In this document: positions 17,172-25,826 of the stretch, piece after piece | Numbering within the stretch: the first letter of the stretch is position 1 | How the letters are laid out: each line of letters opens with the position of its first letter | Source of the DNA: Rhizobium sp. 16-488-2b | Lineage (GTDB): Bacteria; Pseudomonadota; Alphaproteobacteria; Rhizobiales; Rhizobiaceae | Direction of reading: 5' to 3' | Length of the DNA stretch: 64,000 nt | Assembly (NCBI RefSeq): GCF_017741815.1 | Contig: NZ_JAGHMF010000027.1 | Location: forward strand, 1 to 64,000 | Translations under genes and position numbers: made by a program | Notes under the pieces: model-generated | What the model was told of the DNA's origin: nothing | What the model saw: only the letters and a program-made list of their open reading frames with translations | Databases searched by the model: none

Positions 17172-17792
17172 TCATCCACATATGGTGTTCATTTTCAGGA
17201 GAAATTTCTTTCGAAGATCTACAGAGTGCGGGTCGGCCAAGGTTGCCAGATATCGATCAAACTCCGCTTCCAACTCTGTGTGGAACAGTGTGCGGTTCAC
17301 AGTGATCTGACCATTATCGAAGCGCATTATTGGGCCGCTGACCCCGACCGTCATCTTTTCGGTCGCCCCGCTGTGATGGAGTGCGCATCGCCCTTGGCTA
17401 TAGAACTCGTCAGCCTTCTTCGTCGCCACCATGCCAGCGCCGAGACAATCGATAAATGGCTGCCAGTTGCTCAGGAACTCTCTGAACAGCCGACCGCTTT
17501 GACGTGTGTGGTTGGTCACCCCCTCACGGAAACCCTGAATTGTCTCGAGAACGAGGCAATCCAAGGCGAGGATCGCGAAGCCATATGTCTGCGGCTTGTT
17601 AGCTTTATCGACATCGATCAGGGTCTGTGCTGGCTTGATGAAGCGGCCCTGTATGCGATCCCTCAGTACATCGACTGCCTTCAGCCATTCCCCCTGTTTC
17701 GGATTGTCGGGATCCAGTTCGAGGCCGCGCCAGAACGCGACTGTGTACTTCGGGCTGATCTGGAGGCTACGGCTCTGTGTCGTGTCGCTCAT
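17172..17792 (-). CDS. HEPN-like hypothetical protein
   Basis: The 206-residue product starts at the ATG at 17792; a longer frame would run into the IS21 end and is not used. It has the conserved look of a widespread uncharacterised family: RIQGRFIKPAQTLID, GFAILALDCLVLETIQGFREG, and FYSQGRCALHHSG. The last block contains R135-x4-H140, the HEPN RNase-type motif, in a helical protein, so RNA cleavage is possible. It lies 254 bp upstream of the Shedu gene on the same strand. The IS21 element is inserted about 57 bp upstream of its start, so its native promoter may be lost or replaced. An overlapping plus-strand frame is a shadow. Confidence 0.65.
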   Translation of the reverse strand: MSDTTQSRSLQISPKYTVAFWRGLELDPDNPKQGEWLKAVDVLRDRIQGRFIKPAQTLIDVDKANKPQTYGFAILALDCLVLETIQGFREGVTNHTRQSGRLFREFLSNWQPFIDCLGAGMVATKKADEFYSQGRCALHHSGATEKMTVGVSGPIMRFDNGQITVNRTLFHTELEAEFDRYLATLADPHSVDLRKKFLLKMNTICG

Positions 17793-17848
17793 CGGCCTAG
17801 CTTTCGAGAACCGCGACACCTGACCCCAACACAGATGTGTTTCGGCGT

Positions 17849-17862
17849 GGAATATTGACCCC
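17849..17862 (+). repeat. IS21 left terminal inverted repeat
   Basis: GGAATATTGACCCC; it pairs with the right end at 20291-20304 with one mismatch. Similarity resumes a little inward (GGCGTCCAAT at 17878-17887) after an extra block. Confidence 0.8.
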
Positions 17863-17934
17863 TCTGGCGGGGTGACCGGCGTCCAATTTTGACCCCCCAC
17901 CTGTTTCGTCTGACCATCCGTCTTTCGCTGGCGG

Positions 17935-19446
17935 ATGGAGGGGGAGTTGAAGCGAGTGGATACGATTGCGCGTGTTCGTCGAGCCTTCCATGTTCAGGGC
18001 TGGTCGGTGAAGAGGATCGTCCGGGAGCTGCATGTTTCCCGCAACACAGTTCGCAAGATACTGCGATCTGATCAGACGGACTTTTCCTACGAGCGCGAAC
18101 GGCAGCCGCTTCCGAAGACCGGGGCCTGGAAGGCTGAGATCGAGCGCTTCCTGGCCGCGAACGAAGGCAAGCCATCTCGTGAACGGCTAACGCTGATCCG
18201 GATTTACGAAGAGCTTCGGGCGCTGGGTTACGATGGCAGCTACGATGCGATCCGGCGCTATGCGAAGGGATGGTCGAAGGATCGAGGGGCCGTGACGGCC
18301 GAAGCCTACGTGCCGCTCTACTATGCGCCCGGTGAGGCCTATCAGTTCGACTGGAGCCATGAGATCGTCTTGATCCAGGGCGTGACGACGACGGTGAAGG
18401 TTGCTCATGTCCGCCTCTGCCACAGCCGGATGATGTTTGCGCGGGCCTACATGCGTGAGAGCCAGGAGATGGTCTTCGACGCGCACGACAGGGCCTTCGA
18501 CTTCTTCCGTGGCACCTGCACGCGCGGCATCTACGACAACATGAAGACGGCGGTGGAGGCCGTCTTCATCGGCAAGGAACGGCTCTATAATCGCCGTTTC
18601 CTGCAGATGTGCAGCCATTATCTCGTCCACCCCGTAGCGTGCACGCCAGCATCCGGCTGGGAGAAAGGACAGGTCGAGAACCAGGTCGGCCTCGTGCGCG
18701 AGCGGTTCTTCACGCCACGCCTCAGGGTCAAAAGCCTGGAGGAACTCAATGTTTGGCTGCTCGACAAATGCGTTGCCTATGCCAAGGCCCATAGCCATCC
18801 CGAGCAGACGGCGCAGACGATCTGGCAGATGTTCGAGGCTGAACGTGGGTGCCTTGTGCATTACGTCGGCCCATTCGATGGTTTCCACAGCGTTCCGGCC
18901 TCGGTGTCGAAGACCTGCACTGTCCGCTTCGACAACAACAAATACTCGGTTCTATCGACTGCCGTCGGCCGCCCCGTCGAGGTTCATGCCTATGCGGACC
19001 GGATCGTCATCAAGCAGGATGGTATGACGGTTGCGGAACATCAGCGCAGCTTCGGCCGCGGCAATACCGTCTATGATCCCTGGCACTATGTTCCTGTCCT
19101 CGCTCGAAAACCCGGTGCCTTGCGCAACGGCGCTCCCTTCCGCGAATGGGTTTTGCCAACAGCGATGGAGAAGGTCCGCAAGCGGTTGAAGAGCGCCGAT
19201 GACGGGGATCGGCAGATGGTCACCATACTCGGATGTGTTCCTGCTGATGGTCTTACCGCCGTTGAGGCTGCCTGCCAGGAAGCACTCGATCACGGCGTCT
19301 GCTCTGCCTCGGTGATCATCAACATTCTGGCGCGAAGCCGCGATCCGGCTCCCGCCGCAACCCTGCAAATCCCCGATGCGCTTCGGCTTGCCCATGAGCC
19401 GGTCGCCGACTGCGACCGTTACGACAGGCTCAGGAGGGTAAGCTGA
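17935..19446 (+). CDS. istA: IS21 transposase IstA
   Basis: DDE transposase of 503 residues. The N-terminus has a HTH (VKRIVRELHVSRNTVRKILRS, about 24-44), and the rve integrase core shows D in YQFDWSHE, D in GIYDNMKTA and E in KGQVENQVG. The C-terminal part is the Mu-type beta domain. The stop overlaps the istB start by one base (TGATG), the coupling normal for IS21. Intact, so the element may be active. Confidence 0.95.
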   Translation: MEGELKRVDTIARVRRAFHVQGWSVKRIVRELHVSRNTVRKILRSDQTDFSYERERQPLPKTGAWKAEIERFLAANEGKPSRERLTLIRIYEELRALGYDGSYDAIRRYAKGWSKDRGAVTAEAYVPLYYAPGEAYQFDWSHEIVLIQGVTTTVKVAHVRLCHSRMMFARAYMRESQEMVFDAHDRAFDFFRGTCTRGIYDNMKTAVEAVFIGKERLYNRRFLQMCSHYLVHPVACTPASGWEKGQVENQVGLVRERFFTPRLRVKSLEELNVWLLDKCVAYAKAHSHPEQTAQTIWQMFEAERGCLVHYVGPFDGFHSVPASVSKTCTVRFDNNKYSVLSTAVGRPVEVHAYADRIVIKQDGMTVAEHQRSFGRGNTVYDPWHYVPVLARKPGALRNGAPFREWVLPTAMEKVRKRLKSADDGDRQMVTILGCVPADGLTAVEAACQEALDHGVCSASVIINILARSRDPAPAATLQIPDALRLAHEPVADCDRYDRLRRVS

Positions 19447-20180
19447 TGGAACGCACGCAGGTTCTCGAACTGATGAGCACGCTGAAGCTTTACGGAATGC
19501 GCAGCGCCTACGATGAGGTCATGGGGAATGGCATCAAACGACAACATGAACCGCCGCGCATCGTCGGCGATTTGCTGCAGTCGGAGATCGCAGAGAAGCA
19601 GGCACGCTCCATTCGCTATCAGCTCAGCATCGCCAAGCTGCCACTCGCCAAGGACATCGACGACTTCGACTTCGCCGACACGCCCGTCAATGAATCTCTG
19701 GTGCGGGAACTGGCCACCGGCACCTTCGTCGCAGACCAGCGCAACGTCGTCCTCGTCGGCGGCACGGGAACCGGCAAGAGCCATCTGGCCATCGCGATTG
19801 CCCGTGCTCTCATCCGCAACAGCACACGTGGCCGCTTCTTCAATGTTGTCGATCTGGTCAATCGCCTGGAAACGGAAACGCGCAACGGCAAGCAAGGTCG
19901 GATGGCCGACTACCTCACGCGACTCGACTTTATCATTCTCGATGAACTCGGTTACCTACCGTTCGCGCAGGCCGGGGGTCAGCTCCTGTTCCACCTGATC
20001 AGCAGGCTCTACGAGCGCACCTCGATCATCGTCACCACGAACCTTGCATTCGGTGAATGGCCGTCGGTGTTCGGCGATGCCAAGATGACGACAGCACTCC
20101 TCGATCGCCTGACCCATCACTGCGAGATCGTGGAAACCGGAAACGAGTCCTGGCGCTTCAAGAACCGCTCTCAAAGCTAA
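19446..20180 (+). CDS. istB: IS21 helper ATPase IstB
   Basis: AAA+ ATPase of 244 residues that assists IstA in target selection. Walker A GGTGTGKSHLAIA near residue 105 and Walker B FIILDELGYLPF near 165 are clear, with the sensor region SIIVTTNLAFGEW after it. Coupled to istA by the overlapping stop and start. Confidence 0.95.
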   Translation: MERTQVLELMSTLKLYGMRSAYDEVMGNGIKRQHEPPRIVGDLLQSEIAEKQARSIRYQLSIAKLPLAKDIDDFDFADTPVNESLVRELATGTFVADQRNVVLVGGTGTGKSHLAIAIARALIRNSTRGRFFNVVDLVNRLETETRNGKQGRMADYLTRLDFIILDELGYLPFAQAGGQLLFHLISRLYERTSIIVTTNLAFGEWPSVFGDAKMTTALLDRLTHHCEIVETGNESWRFKNRSQS

Positions 20181-20290
20181 AGCCGAAGATACCCATCACC
20201 CGCACTTGGCCTACCCTCTGCAACCCCGGCCAGCGCCGGGCAGGCCAAGCGCTGACCGCCTACAGGGGGGTGAAGATTGGACGCCGATAA

Positions 20291-20304
20291 GGGGTCAACA
20301 TTCC
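20291..20304 (-). repeat. IS21 right terminal inverted repeat
   Basis: Complement of GGAATGTTGACCCC. It overlaps the last codons of the minus-strand gene at 20295, so that gene now ends inside the element. Confidence 0.8.
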
Positions 20305-20720
20305 GAGCCGATTGACAACACAGAGAAGTCGTTGGGCCGGATCTGCTTTCGAACCTCTGGCGGATAGCAATTCCCCCCGCCCTCATAGTTCCTATGGACC
20401 GCGCGAGCCTGCTCGTTCGTCAGGACGTAGAATGTCGGTGCCATCGTCCTCAGATCGAGTTCGATGAAGATGAAGAAGTCTGCGTCGCCCTTCTTGTTCA
20501 TCTCTACAGGCCAACGCGTGATCTCGGTAGGCCGCCGCAGAAACTGTCGAGTCTTCACTTCAATCGATTTCGGCTGTCCATCGACGACAACGATGACATC
20601 GTGACCAGGTGCGCCTTCCGGCCTCATATAGGCGGCAAGTCCGAGTGTGTTGAGCTTTGCCACGGTTAGCAGCTCGCCCAGCGTACCGGATTGTGGGGAT
20701 GACAGTTTTTCCAGCGTCAT
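20295..20720 (-). CDS. PD-(D/E)XK-like small protein, 3' end altered by IS21
   Basis: A 141-residue protein resembling small PD-(D/E)XK folds: G-E-L-L near residue 16, GHDVIVVVDG with D41, then S-I-E54-V-K56-T-R. That strand pair plus E-x-K is the catalytic pattern. It may be a nuclease or a DUF-type accessory protein; I cannot name the family. The last four codons and the stop come from the IS21 end, so the natural C-terminus is probably lost, perhaps by only a few residues. Its start overlaps the stop of the gene at 20717 by four bases, so these are coupled. Confidence 0.6.
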   Translation of the reverse strand: MTLEKLSSPQSGTLGELLTVAKLNTLGLAAYMRPEGAPGHDVIVVVDGQPKSIEVKTRQFLRRPTEITRWPVEMNKKGDADFFIFIELDLRTMAPTFYVLTNEQARAVHRNYEGGGNCYPPEVRKQIRPNDFSVLSIGSEC

Positions 20721-21268
20721 TGCTCTTCGTATTCCCCAAGAACTTCAACTAGCGGCCCAAGTCCGGTCGTTCCATCGGCGGCCGGGTGGCGGATCCGGTT
20801 CGCGGTCAGATGGACGGCCATGAGCGCCATGGCTGGTGTCTTTCCCTGCACCCTGTAGCGAACGCCATCGAGAGCAAATGTCGCCCGGGCTGGGCCGAAC
20901 TGGATGCTAATGGTGCGATAGATTTGCGGATACGAGACCATGATGAGTTTCGATATACCCGGCACGGATGTCGTCCAAGCATTGTCCTGACCGCTCTCTC
21001 GAACCTTGTCGAAGGTCTCAGTCATCGACTGCGGCGGCCACATATCGAAGGCCATGACAGACTGGATCTTCCGATCGAGGAAACTTCCCGGGTCCCCGGT
21101 CGCGAGATCGTCCATGATCTCGTGGTATGTAACTTTGCGTGGTCGTTTGTTCTCCGGCTTTCGCCGTTCTGCCGCCAGCAGCCTACGCTCCTGGCCCGCG
21201 GCCTCCGCCTCATTGGCGCTGCGGTGCAGTCCAAATGACCGGAGGATCTTCGCTATGATTGTCCCCAT
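20717..21268 (-). CDS. Unrecognised 183-residue protein
   Basis: No family recognised. The N-terminal 45 residues are strongly basic and helical, then a mixed region with MWPPQSM, SKLIMVSYPQIY and FGPARATFALDGVRYRV. The C-terminus is hydrophilic. No signal peptide or membrane span. It is coupled to the downstream nuclease-like gene (20720) by a four-base overlap and follows the protease gene (21393) by 124 bp on the same strand. The joint layout suggests a shared function in a four-gene unit. Confidence 0.5.
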   Translation of the reverse strand: MGTIIAKILRSFGLHRSANEAEAAGQERRLLAAERRKPENKRPRKVTYHEIMDDLATGDPGSFLDRKIQSVMAFDMWPPQSMTETFDKVRESGQDNAWTTSVPGISKLIMVSYPQIYRTISIQFGPARATFALDGVRYRVQGKTPAMALMAVHLTANRIRHPAADGTTGLGPLVEVLGEYEEQ

Positions 21269-21392
21269 GTTCCCCCCGACGGCGAATTGTCCCTAAAAAT
21301 GCTAGGAATTCCGCTCATGGCCAACATATTTCGCCTTCTCTAAAAATCGGACATACTGGTTTTTCAGAGGCGTGATTTCCTATAAGCCTCCT

Positions 21393-22241
21393 CTATCGGA
21401 ACCTCGAATTTCGCTCTGCGAGATGGCCATCTATCCGGTTTAGAATGGTCTCAAGACCGAGATAGCGGACGTAGCCGCCTCCGCCCCGCTGGATGATGCC
21501 GTCCAAGAAGATCTCGAAGGAATGACCATCACTCGCTAGTCGTGTGACAAAGACAGCTCCACCACTCATGCCGTCCAAAGGCTGCGCGTCCTCAGGATAT
21601 CGCAGCACGCCGAAGATATTGCGGGAAGCAAGGTCTCCCGACTTGCAGATTGGATGGATCCGCATACCGCCATTCTCCATGACCATTCGCTGGAGATGGC
21701 TCGGCAAGCCTGAAGCTAAAGCTAAATCACCAGCGCGACCAGTGAGGCGACGTTCGACGGGGAAGAACTGCTCTCGCGAGTATGCTGGTAGCATTTCGTA
21801 TTCCACCATACCGATCACATAGTCACTTTCGTCCTCGTTGGCCTCAGGCGAGAAAAGGTATGTGTTGAACGGAATGCTGGTGCTGTCGGTGCCATCGTCC
21901 ATCAGCACCACCAGATAGTCCATGCGGTCCTTGAAAGCTGTTACTGTTTCGCCCGAGATTGTTGCTATCTGGTGGCGCGTGAAGACGGCAAAATGTCGTC
22001 CTCGGTACTGGAAGAGAACAGCGGTGCCCTGAAGACCGAACTGATAACGGCGAGCGACCGTCCCATCTTGCAGAGTGAGCTCGAACCCATCCAGACCGTA
22101 ATATTCGTCACCAGGAGCGGCGAAACAAAGTGGGCGGATACATCGAGCAGCGATCGTTGGCTCCTGCGGATCCGTGAATTTCAACATAGGAGGATCAATC
22201 CTTTCGACGGCGAGCGCGGATTTCGTCAATTTGACGGTCAA
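21393..22241 (-). CDS. Trypsin-like serine protease
   Basis: The 282-residue product has the order of a chymotrypsin-fold protease: FAVFTRHQIA with H90, SDYVIGMVE with D140, and P-L-D-G-M-S226-G-G-A-V-F, which matches the GxSGG nucleophile box. The beta-strand pattern between them fits. There is no signal peptide, so it is likely cytoplasmic, typical of proteases in conflict systems that activate or cut a partner. Its first 16 codons overlap the end of the HEPN gene at 22195-22241 in another frame, implying tight coupling. Target and activation are unknown. Confidence 0.65.
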   Translation of the reverse strand: MTVKLTKSALAVERIDPPMLKFTDPQEPTIAARCIRPLCFAAPGDEYYGLDGFELTLQDGTVARRYQFGLQGTAVLFQYRGRHFAVFTRHQIATISGETVTAFKDRMDYLVVLMDDGTDSTSIPFNTYLFSPEANEDESDYVIGMVEYEMLPAYSREQFFPVERRLTGRAGDLALASGLPSHLQRMVMENGGMRIHPICKSGDLASRNIFGVLRYPEDAQPLDGMSGGAVFVTRLASDGHSFEIFLDGIIQRGGGGYVRYLGLETILNRIDGHLAERNSRFR

Positions 22242-23217
22242 TCTCTGCCTCGGCGGCCGCGCAGCTCTCCGCGAGATCGTCGCGAAATTGCGAGGTGTCC
22301 CTCAGAAAGTCGACATAGGTGGCCACGGCCAGATGGGTGTTTGCCTTAGAGCGCAAACGCTGAACCCGCCGCTTCCATCCTGGTATGGGATCCTTCTTGA
22401 TCGCCAGGCGGTAGTTAGCGGCGAGCCAGTCAACAAGTTCATGGATGGATCTGTCGGAAAAGCCATTCTCGCGTGCGAACTTATGCCCCTCCGGCAAGAA
22501 GGCCAGCCGCCATATCTGGCAATCGATCGTAGCCTGATCTCGCGTGATCCCCTTCCCCTTGGGATACACGCCAGTTGAGATGACATCCAGGTAAACGCTG
22601 TTCTCGGTGACGATAGAATCCATATGGTCCGCGAGCGCGCCGATCGTCTTGCCTCTATCGAACTGGCACCGATCCCTCAGCGTTGCACATGCCTTCTCGA
22701 AGTCACCTAGTTCGGCCGGATTGCGTCTGCTGCTGTTGAAATACTTTTTCGCGCGTTCCGGGATTACCATCTTGTTGCCGTAGTAAAGACCACGCCCAGG
22801 AAAGGCCTTCAGAATGTCGCATGCCACCGAGAAGTAGAAATTAGCGATAGCTGGCAGGATGGCTTCGTGCTGGAGGCCGACATGGTACAGCTCGTTTCGG
22901 AATTCGTGCATTATTGCAACTGTCCGTGCCTGTTCCTCTGTGACCATCTTCTCGATACGTGCGAACTTTAGCTTCGCGTCGAAGGACTGTCCGACAGCCT
23001 CGGCCAATTCCAACTTATGGGTGTACGCCTCCTCTAAATGGTGCCAACTCTTGAGGTGAACATACTTTTCTGTGGCGAGCTTATGGGCTGCGAGCTCCAC
23101 CGCATTGTCGGTCAGCATCAGTGCAAACCGAGCATCATGAACGCTGCCCTTGTCCAAATGTTCGAGGGCGAGATCCATTTGATCGAGGAGAGCCGCGTAA
23201 AAGCTGAGAGCTGTCAT
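22195..23217 (-). CDS. HEPN-domain protein (candidate RNase toxin)
   Basis: The product has 340 residues. The N-terminal 140 residues are all-helical: ALMLTDNAVELAAHKL near 32-47, then MHEFRNELYHVG, in which R107-N-E-L-Y-H112 is the R-x4-H HEPN signature. The rest of the protein is helical with R/K-rich C-terminus. HEPN proteins cut RNA in toxin-antitoxin and defence systems. The gene overlaps the protease gene by 47 bp; a pairing of a protease with a HEPN protein suggests that cleavage switches the toxin on or off. This is inference. The 90-bp gap to the ABC ATPase on the left suggests a separate transcript or a weak junction. Confidence 0.7.
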   Translation of the reverse strand: MTALSFYAALLDQMDLALEHLDKGSVHDARFALMLTDNAVELAAHKLATEKYVHLKSWHHLEEAYTHKLELAEAVGQSFDAKLKFARIEKMVTEEQARTVAIMHEFRNELYHVGLQHEAILPAIANFYFSVACDILKAFPGRGLYYGNKMVIPERAKKYFNSSRRNPAELGDFEKACATLRDRCQFDRGKTIGALADHMDSIVTENSVYLDVISTGVYPKGKGITRDQATIDCQIWRLAFLPEGHKFARENGFSDRSIHELVDWLAANYRLAIKKDPIPGWKRRVQRLRSKANTHLAVATYVDFLRDTSQFRDDLAESCAAAEAEIDRQIDEIRARRRKD

Positions 23218-23307
23218 CCTAGGTCAATCTCGTCTGCTGCCGGTCGAGCGCGCTCGCCAGAGAAGTGTTTCATCTTGCGCTCTCGACGACGCCATAGCAA
23301 TTCGGCT

Positions 23308-25341
23308 TCAATCAGCTGAGGAAATTGGTTGGAGGACGTGGCCTTTAAGAATGATTTTGGTGCAATCGATCTCGCCTATTATCGGTTCTAGGATCGACAA
23401 ATCTTCACTCGTGGAGAAAATCACCTGTTGTCCGCGACCCTTTGATGTTGCTGCTCGTCGCAACAGCTGCTCGAAGCTGACCTTCGAAGATGATTGCTGA
23501 CGCGGTTCGTCGAAGACCAAAACACCTGGATGGTTCGTGCTGTAAGAAGCGGCCAGTTCGAGCAGCCCAAGCTGATAAGCCCATTTCAATCGTATTGCAT
23601 CGCTTGCGGATGTTTCAAAACCGATCTCAAAACCCTCAACTTCAGGGCGATACGTATCCTGGGAGATAGCAAGATCGTCGGGTTGAAAGGTTTTAAATCC
23701 AAACTGCCGCGCCTGTGCACGTAGCAATTCAGACAGACGGTTGAGCTTTGCCTTATCGCTGTCGGATAGCTCATCGTCAGGAAGCGCGCTTCTCTGTTGA
23801 AGAAGCGTCATGTACTGCTCAGACAAGGCGCTGAAACCGTTCACCGCGTCATCAAAAAGAGACTGCAGCTCGGAGAAATCTCGAATCTTCCGTTCAATCA
23901 GAATGCGTTCTTCGATCGCTGACGCCGAAACGCTCGTCGCCGGTGCCACTAGGTCAGCTCTTAGTGTTCTAATTGCCGTGTAGGCTTCGCTGAGGTCTCG
24001 ATTTAGCTGTGAAAGTAATCCTTCACGCTCTCGATTTTCCTCTTCCTCGCGCCGAAGGATGTCTTCAAACATCCTGATTTCAGACTTGATGTAAGAGATG
24101 TTGTCTTCGATAGGCATGATCGATGCGAGTGCATTTTGAGATAGTAAGGTGTCTTGCAATCCTTGTTCGCAGGTGGGGCAGCGGTCAGGGCTGAGGGACC
24201 ATTGAACGCCTGAAAAGCGCTGTAGCTTTTGAACATCCTGGTTTTTCTGCAGATCTTCTCGCAGAGTCTGGATGCGCCGCGTCAGGGCATCAACGTCCGC
24301 TAATTTTACCTGCCTCACCCCGTTTAATGAAAGGCGCTGGACATTGAGGCTCTCTGCGTGCGCGATCACCTCGGCGAGTTTGGCTTCTATAGCTGGCACA
24401 TTGTCGGACACAACCGGTACTTCGGCTTGGGAAATAGTGTCGAGTTCGGACTTCAGCTCCCTAAGATGCTCATCAAGTGGCGTCCACCCACCTTGTGTTG
24501 CTACTGACACAAACGCTTTCGTGATCGCGTTCAAATCAACGATTGGCTTTCTACCGAGTGCCTCAATGCGGGAGGCAGATCGATTCAGCAGCTGGCTGAG
24601 GTCTTGCCAGTTTGTCTCCCACCTGCTGGTAAGAAGGTTGATGCGTTGATCTAACTGTTCACGTTTGCGTTCAATCTCATAGGCCTCGAGCTCCGCGATG
24701 AACTCGACCGCTCGTTTATGGACTTCTCGAATGCGGAAATATGTCGGGATGGCTGCGGGAATGGAGGACCACCCGGACTTTTGCTCCACCCAGAAAAGCG
24801 GGAACACGGTTTCGAGATAGAGCTTGATGTCTTCCTTCTCGTAGCCCCGAACTACGGGGAGCTCCCAGCCAAGAAAGTTCTCGAAGAAATGATGAAACCC
24901 GTCCTCGCGTTGAGCAGCACCCGGATCTCGCACGAAGAACTGCTGGGTCCGATACTGGCCTTCAGGCTCAGACAGGCCAGGGCCGAATTGTACTGTTATT
25001 AGGCGGTCATCGAGTTTTGAGACGACAGGGCGATGGACCGTCACTGTTGTGCCGACTGAATTTTCCAGTTCAAGCATCACGTCAGATTCAACGACCCGCA
25101 CGCTTTCGCCACTATCTGTTATAAGATGGCTTGTCATCGCGTGTGGAAGAGGAATCTCACGGCGAGGGCTTAGCATCCGTTCCAAACCAAGAACGTAAAT
25201 CATCCCTTGAAGGCAGGTTGATTTACCCATGGTGTTGTCGGCCCAAAGAACATTTAGCCCGTCGGTGAAACCGAGTTCAACTCCGTACCAGCCCTGCTTT
25301 GTAAGCGCACGAAGCCTGAGGCGTCTCAATTTGAAGGTCAT
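23308..25341 (-). CDS. Rad50/SMC-like ATPase of an ABC three-component system
   Basis: The product has 677 residues. Walker A is ADNTMGKST (34-42), the central coiled-coil carries a zinc-hook-like CPTC at 388-391, the signature helix is SASDAIRLKWAYQLGLLE (578-595), and Walker B is GVLVFDEPRQQ (606-616). This fits the ABC-ATPase subunit of ABC-3C conflict systems described by the Aravind group (ATPase, winged-helix middle component, effector). The start overlaps the stop of the middle component by four bases. It probably senses DNA structure or phage replication; the target is unknown. Confidence 0.82.
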   Translation of the reverse strand: MTFKLRRLRLRALTKQGWYGVELGFTDGLNVLWADNTMGKSTCLQGMIYVLGLERMLSPRREIPLPHAMTSHLITDSGESVRVVESDVMLELENSVGTTVTVHRPVVSKLDDRLITVQFGPGLSEPEGQYRTQQFFVRDPGAAQREDGFHHFFENFLGWELPVVRGYEKEDIKLYLETVFPLFWVEQKSGWSSIPAAIPTYFRIREVHKRAVEFIAELEAYEIERKREQLDQRINLLTSRWETNWQDLSQLLNRSASRIEALGRKPIVDLNAITKAFVSVATQGGWTPLDEHLRELKSELDTISQAEVPVVSDNVPAIEAKLAEVIAHAESLNVQRLSLNGVRQVKLADVDALTRRIQTLREDLQKNQDVQKLQRFSGVQWSLSPDRCPTCEQGLQDTLLSQNALASIMPIEDNISYIKSEIRMFEDILRREEEENREREGLLSQLNRDLSEAYTAIRTLRADLVAPATSVSASAIEERILIERKIRDFSELQSLFDDAVNGFSALSEQYMTLLQQRSALPDDELSDSDKAKLNRLSELLRAQARQFGFKTFQPDDLAISQDTYRPEVEGFEIGFETSASDAIRLKWAYQLGLLELAASYSTNHPGVLVFDEPRQQSSSKVSFEQLLRRAATSKGRGQQVIFSTSEDLSILEPIIGEIDCTKIILKGHVLQPISSAD

Positions 25342-25826
25342 ACAAGATTCTCCGGACGCCAGACCGCTTTCATAAATCCATCAGTCAGCTTCGGCGCCAC
25401 CTCAGAAAGGAAGGCTCTCTCAGCGTCAAGAACGCCGCTGTCTTTGGCGATTGCCTCAGCTGCTTTGCGACCCTCGTCGGTCAAAACAACCACCGATCCT
25501 TTATTGACGCTCACGAGACCCATCGAATGGCTGAGAGCCACCGCGCGGTTTAGCCAAGGCTCGACTCTCACCGAAACGTCGAGTGGACGATACCGTCCCG
25601 CGATCAATCCAAGCGCCTCCTCCCGTCCTTCTTCGAGCCGCACATTGTGCGCGAGAAACTGGAGTTTCTGAAAGCTCGCCTTTTTCCCGCGACTGTAAAA
25701 TACACTTAGGAGCAGTATCGCCATTCCCCAAGCCATCCGCAGGTCGCCGGCGACAGGCTCTGGGCGGACGGTGAACGTGAACTTGGATGTATTAAGTATG
25801 TCTAAGAAAGGGCTTTCACGGGACAT
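25338..25826 (-). CDS. Winged-helix middle component of the ABC three-component system
   Basis: A 162-residue protein. The N-terminal hydrophobic helix MAWGMAILLLSVFYSRGKKASFQKLQFL and the winged-helix-like part with VNKGSVVVLTDEGRKAAEAI fit the small middle component of these systems. It lies between the effector (11-bp overlap) and the ATPase (4-bp overlap), so the three are one translational unit. No catalytic motif. Assignment rests on position plus fold appearance. Confidence 0.7.
   Translation of the reverse strand: MSRESPFLDILNTSKFTFTVRPEPVAGDLRMAWGMAILLLSVFYSRGKKASFQKLQFLAHNVRLEEGREEALGLIAGRYRPLDVSVRVEPWLNRAVALSHSMGLVSVNKGSVVVLTDEGRKAAEAIAKDSGVLDAERAFLSEVAPKLTDGFMKAVWRPENLV

Larger units (their letters stand above)
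17849..20304 (+). mobile_element. IS21-family insertion sequence, complete
   Basis: About 2.45 kb with istA and istB intact and imperfect inverted ends: GGAAT-x-TTGACCCCT at the left (17849) and its complement at the right (20304), continuing with GGCGTCCAAT-x-TT in both ends. The left end carries an additional TTGACCCC-type repeat, as IS21 ends do. I see no target duplication: TTTCGGCGT on the left against GAGCCGATT on the right. This suggests either a boundary mis-set by a few bases or a deletion/recombination next to the element. It sits inside the defence island between two minus-strand gene groups. Confidence 0.9.

Noticed and set aside
17085..17858. 257-codon plus-strand frame
   Set aside because: Antisense shadow of the HEPN-like gene, which has the conserved family blocks; this frame has none and runs toward the IS.
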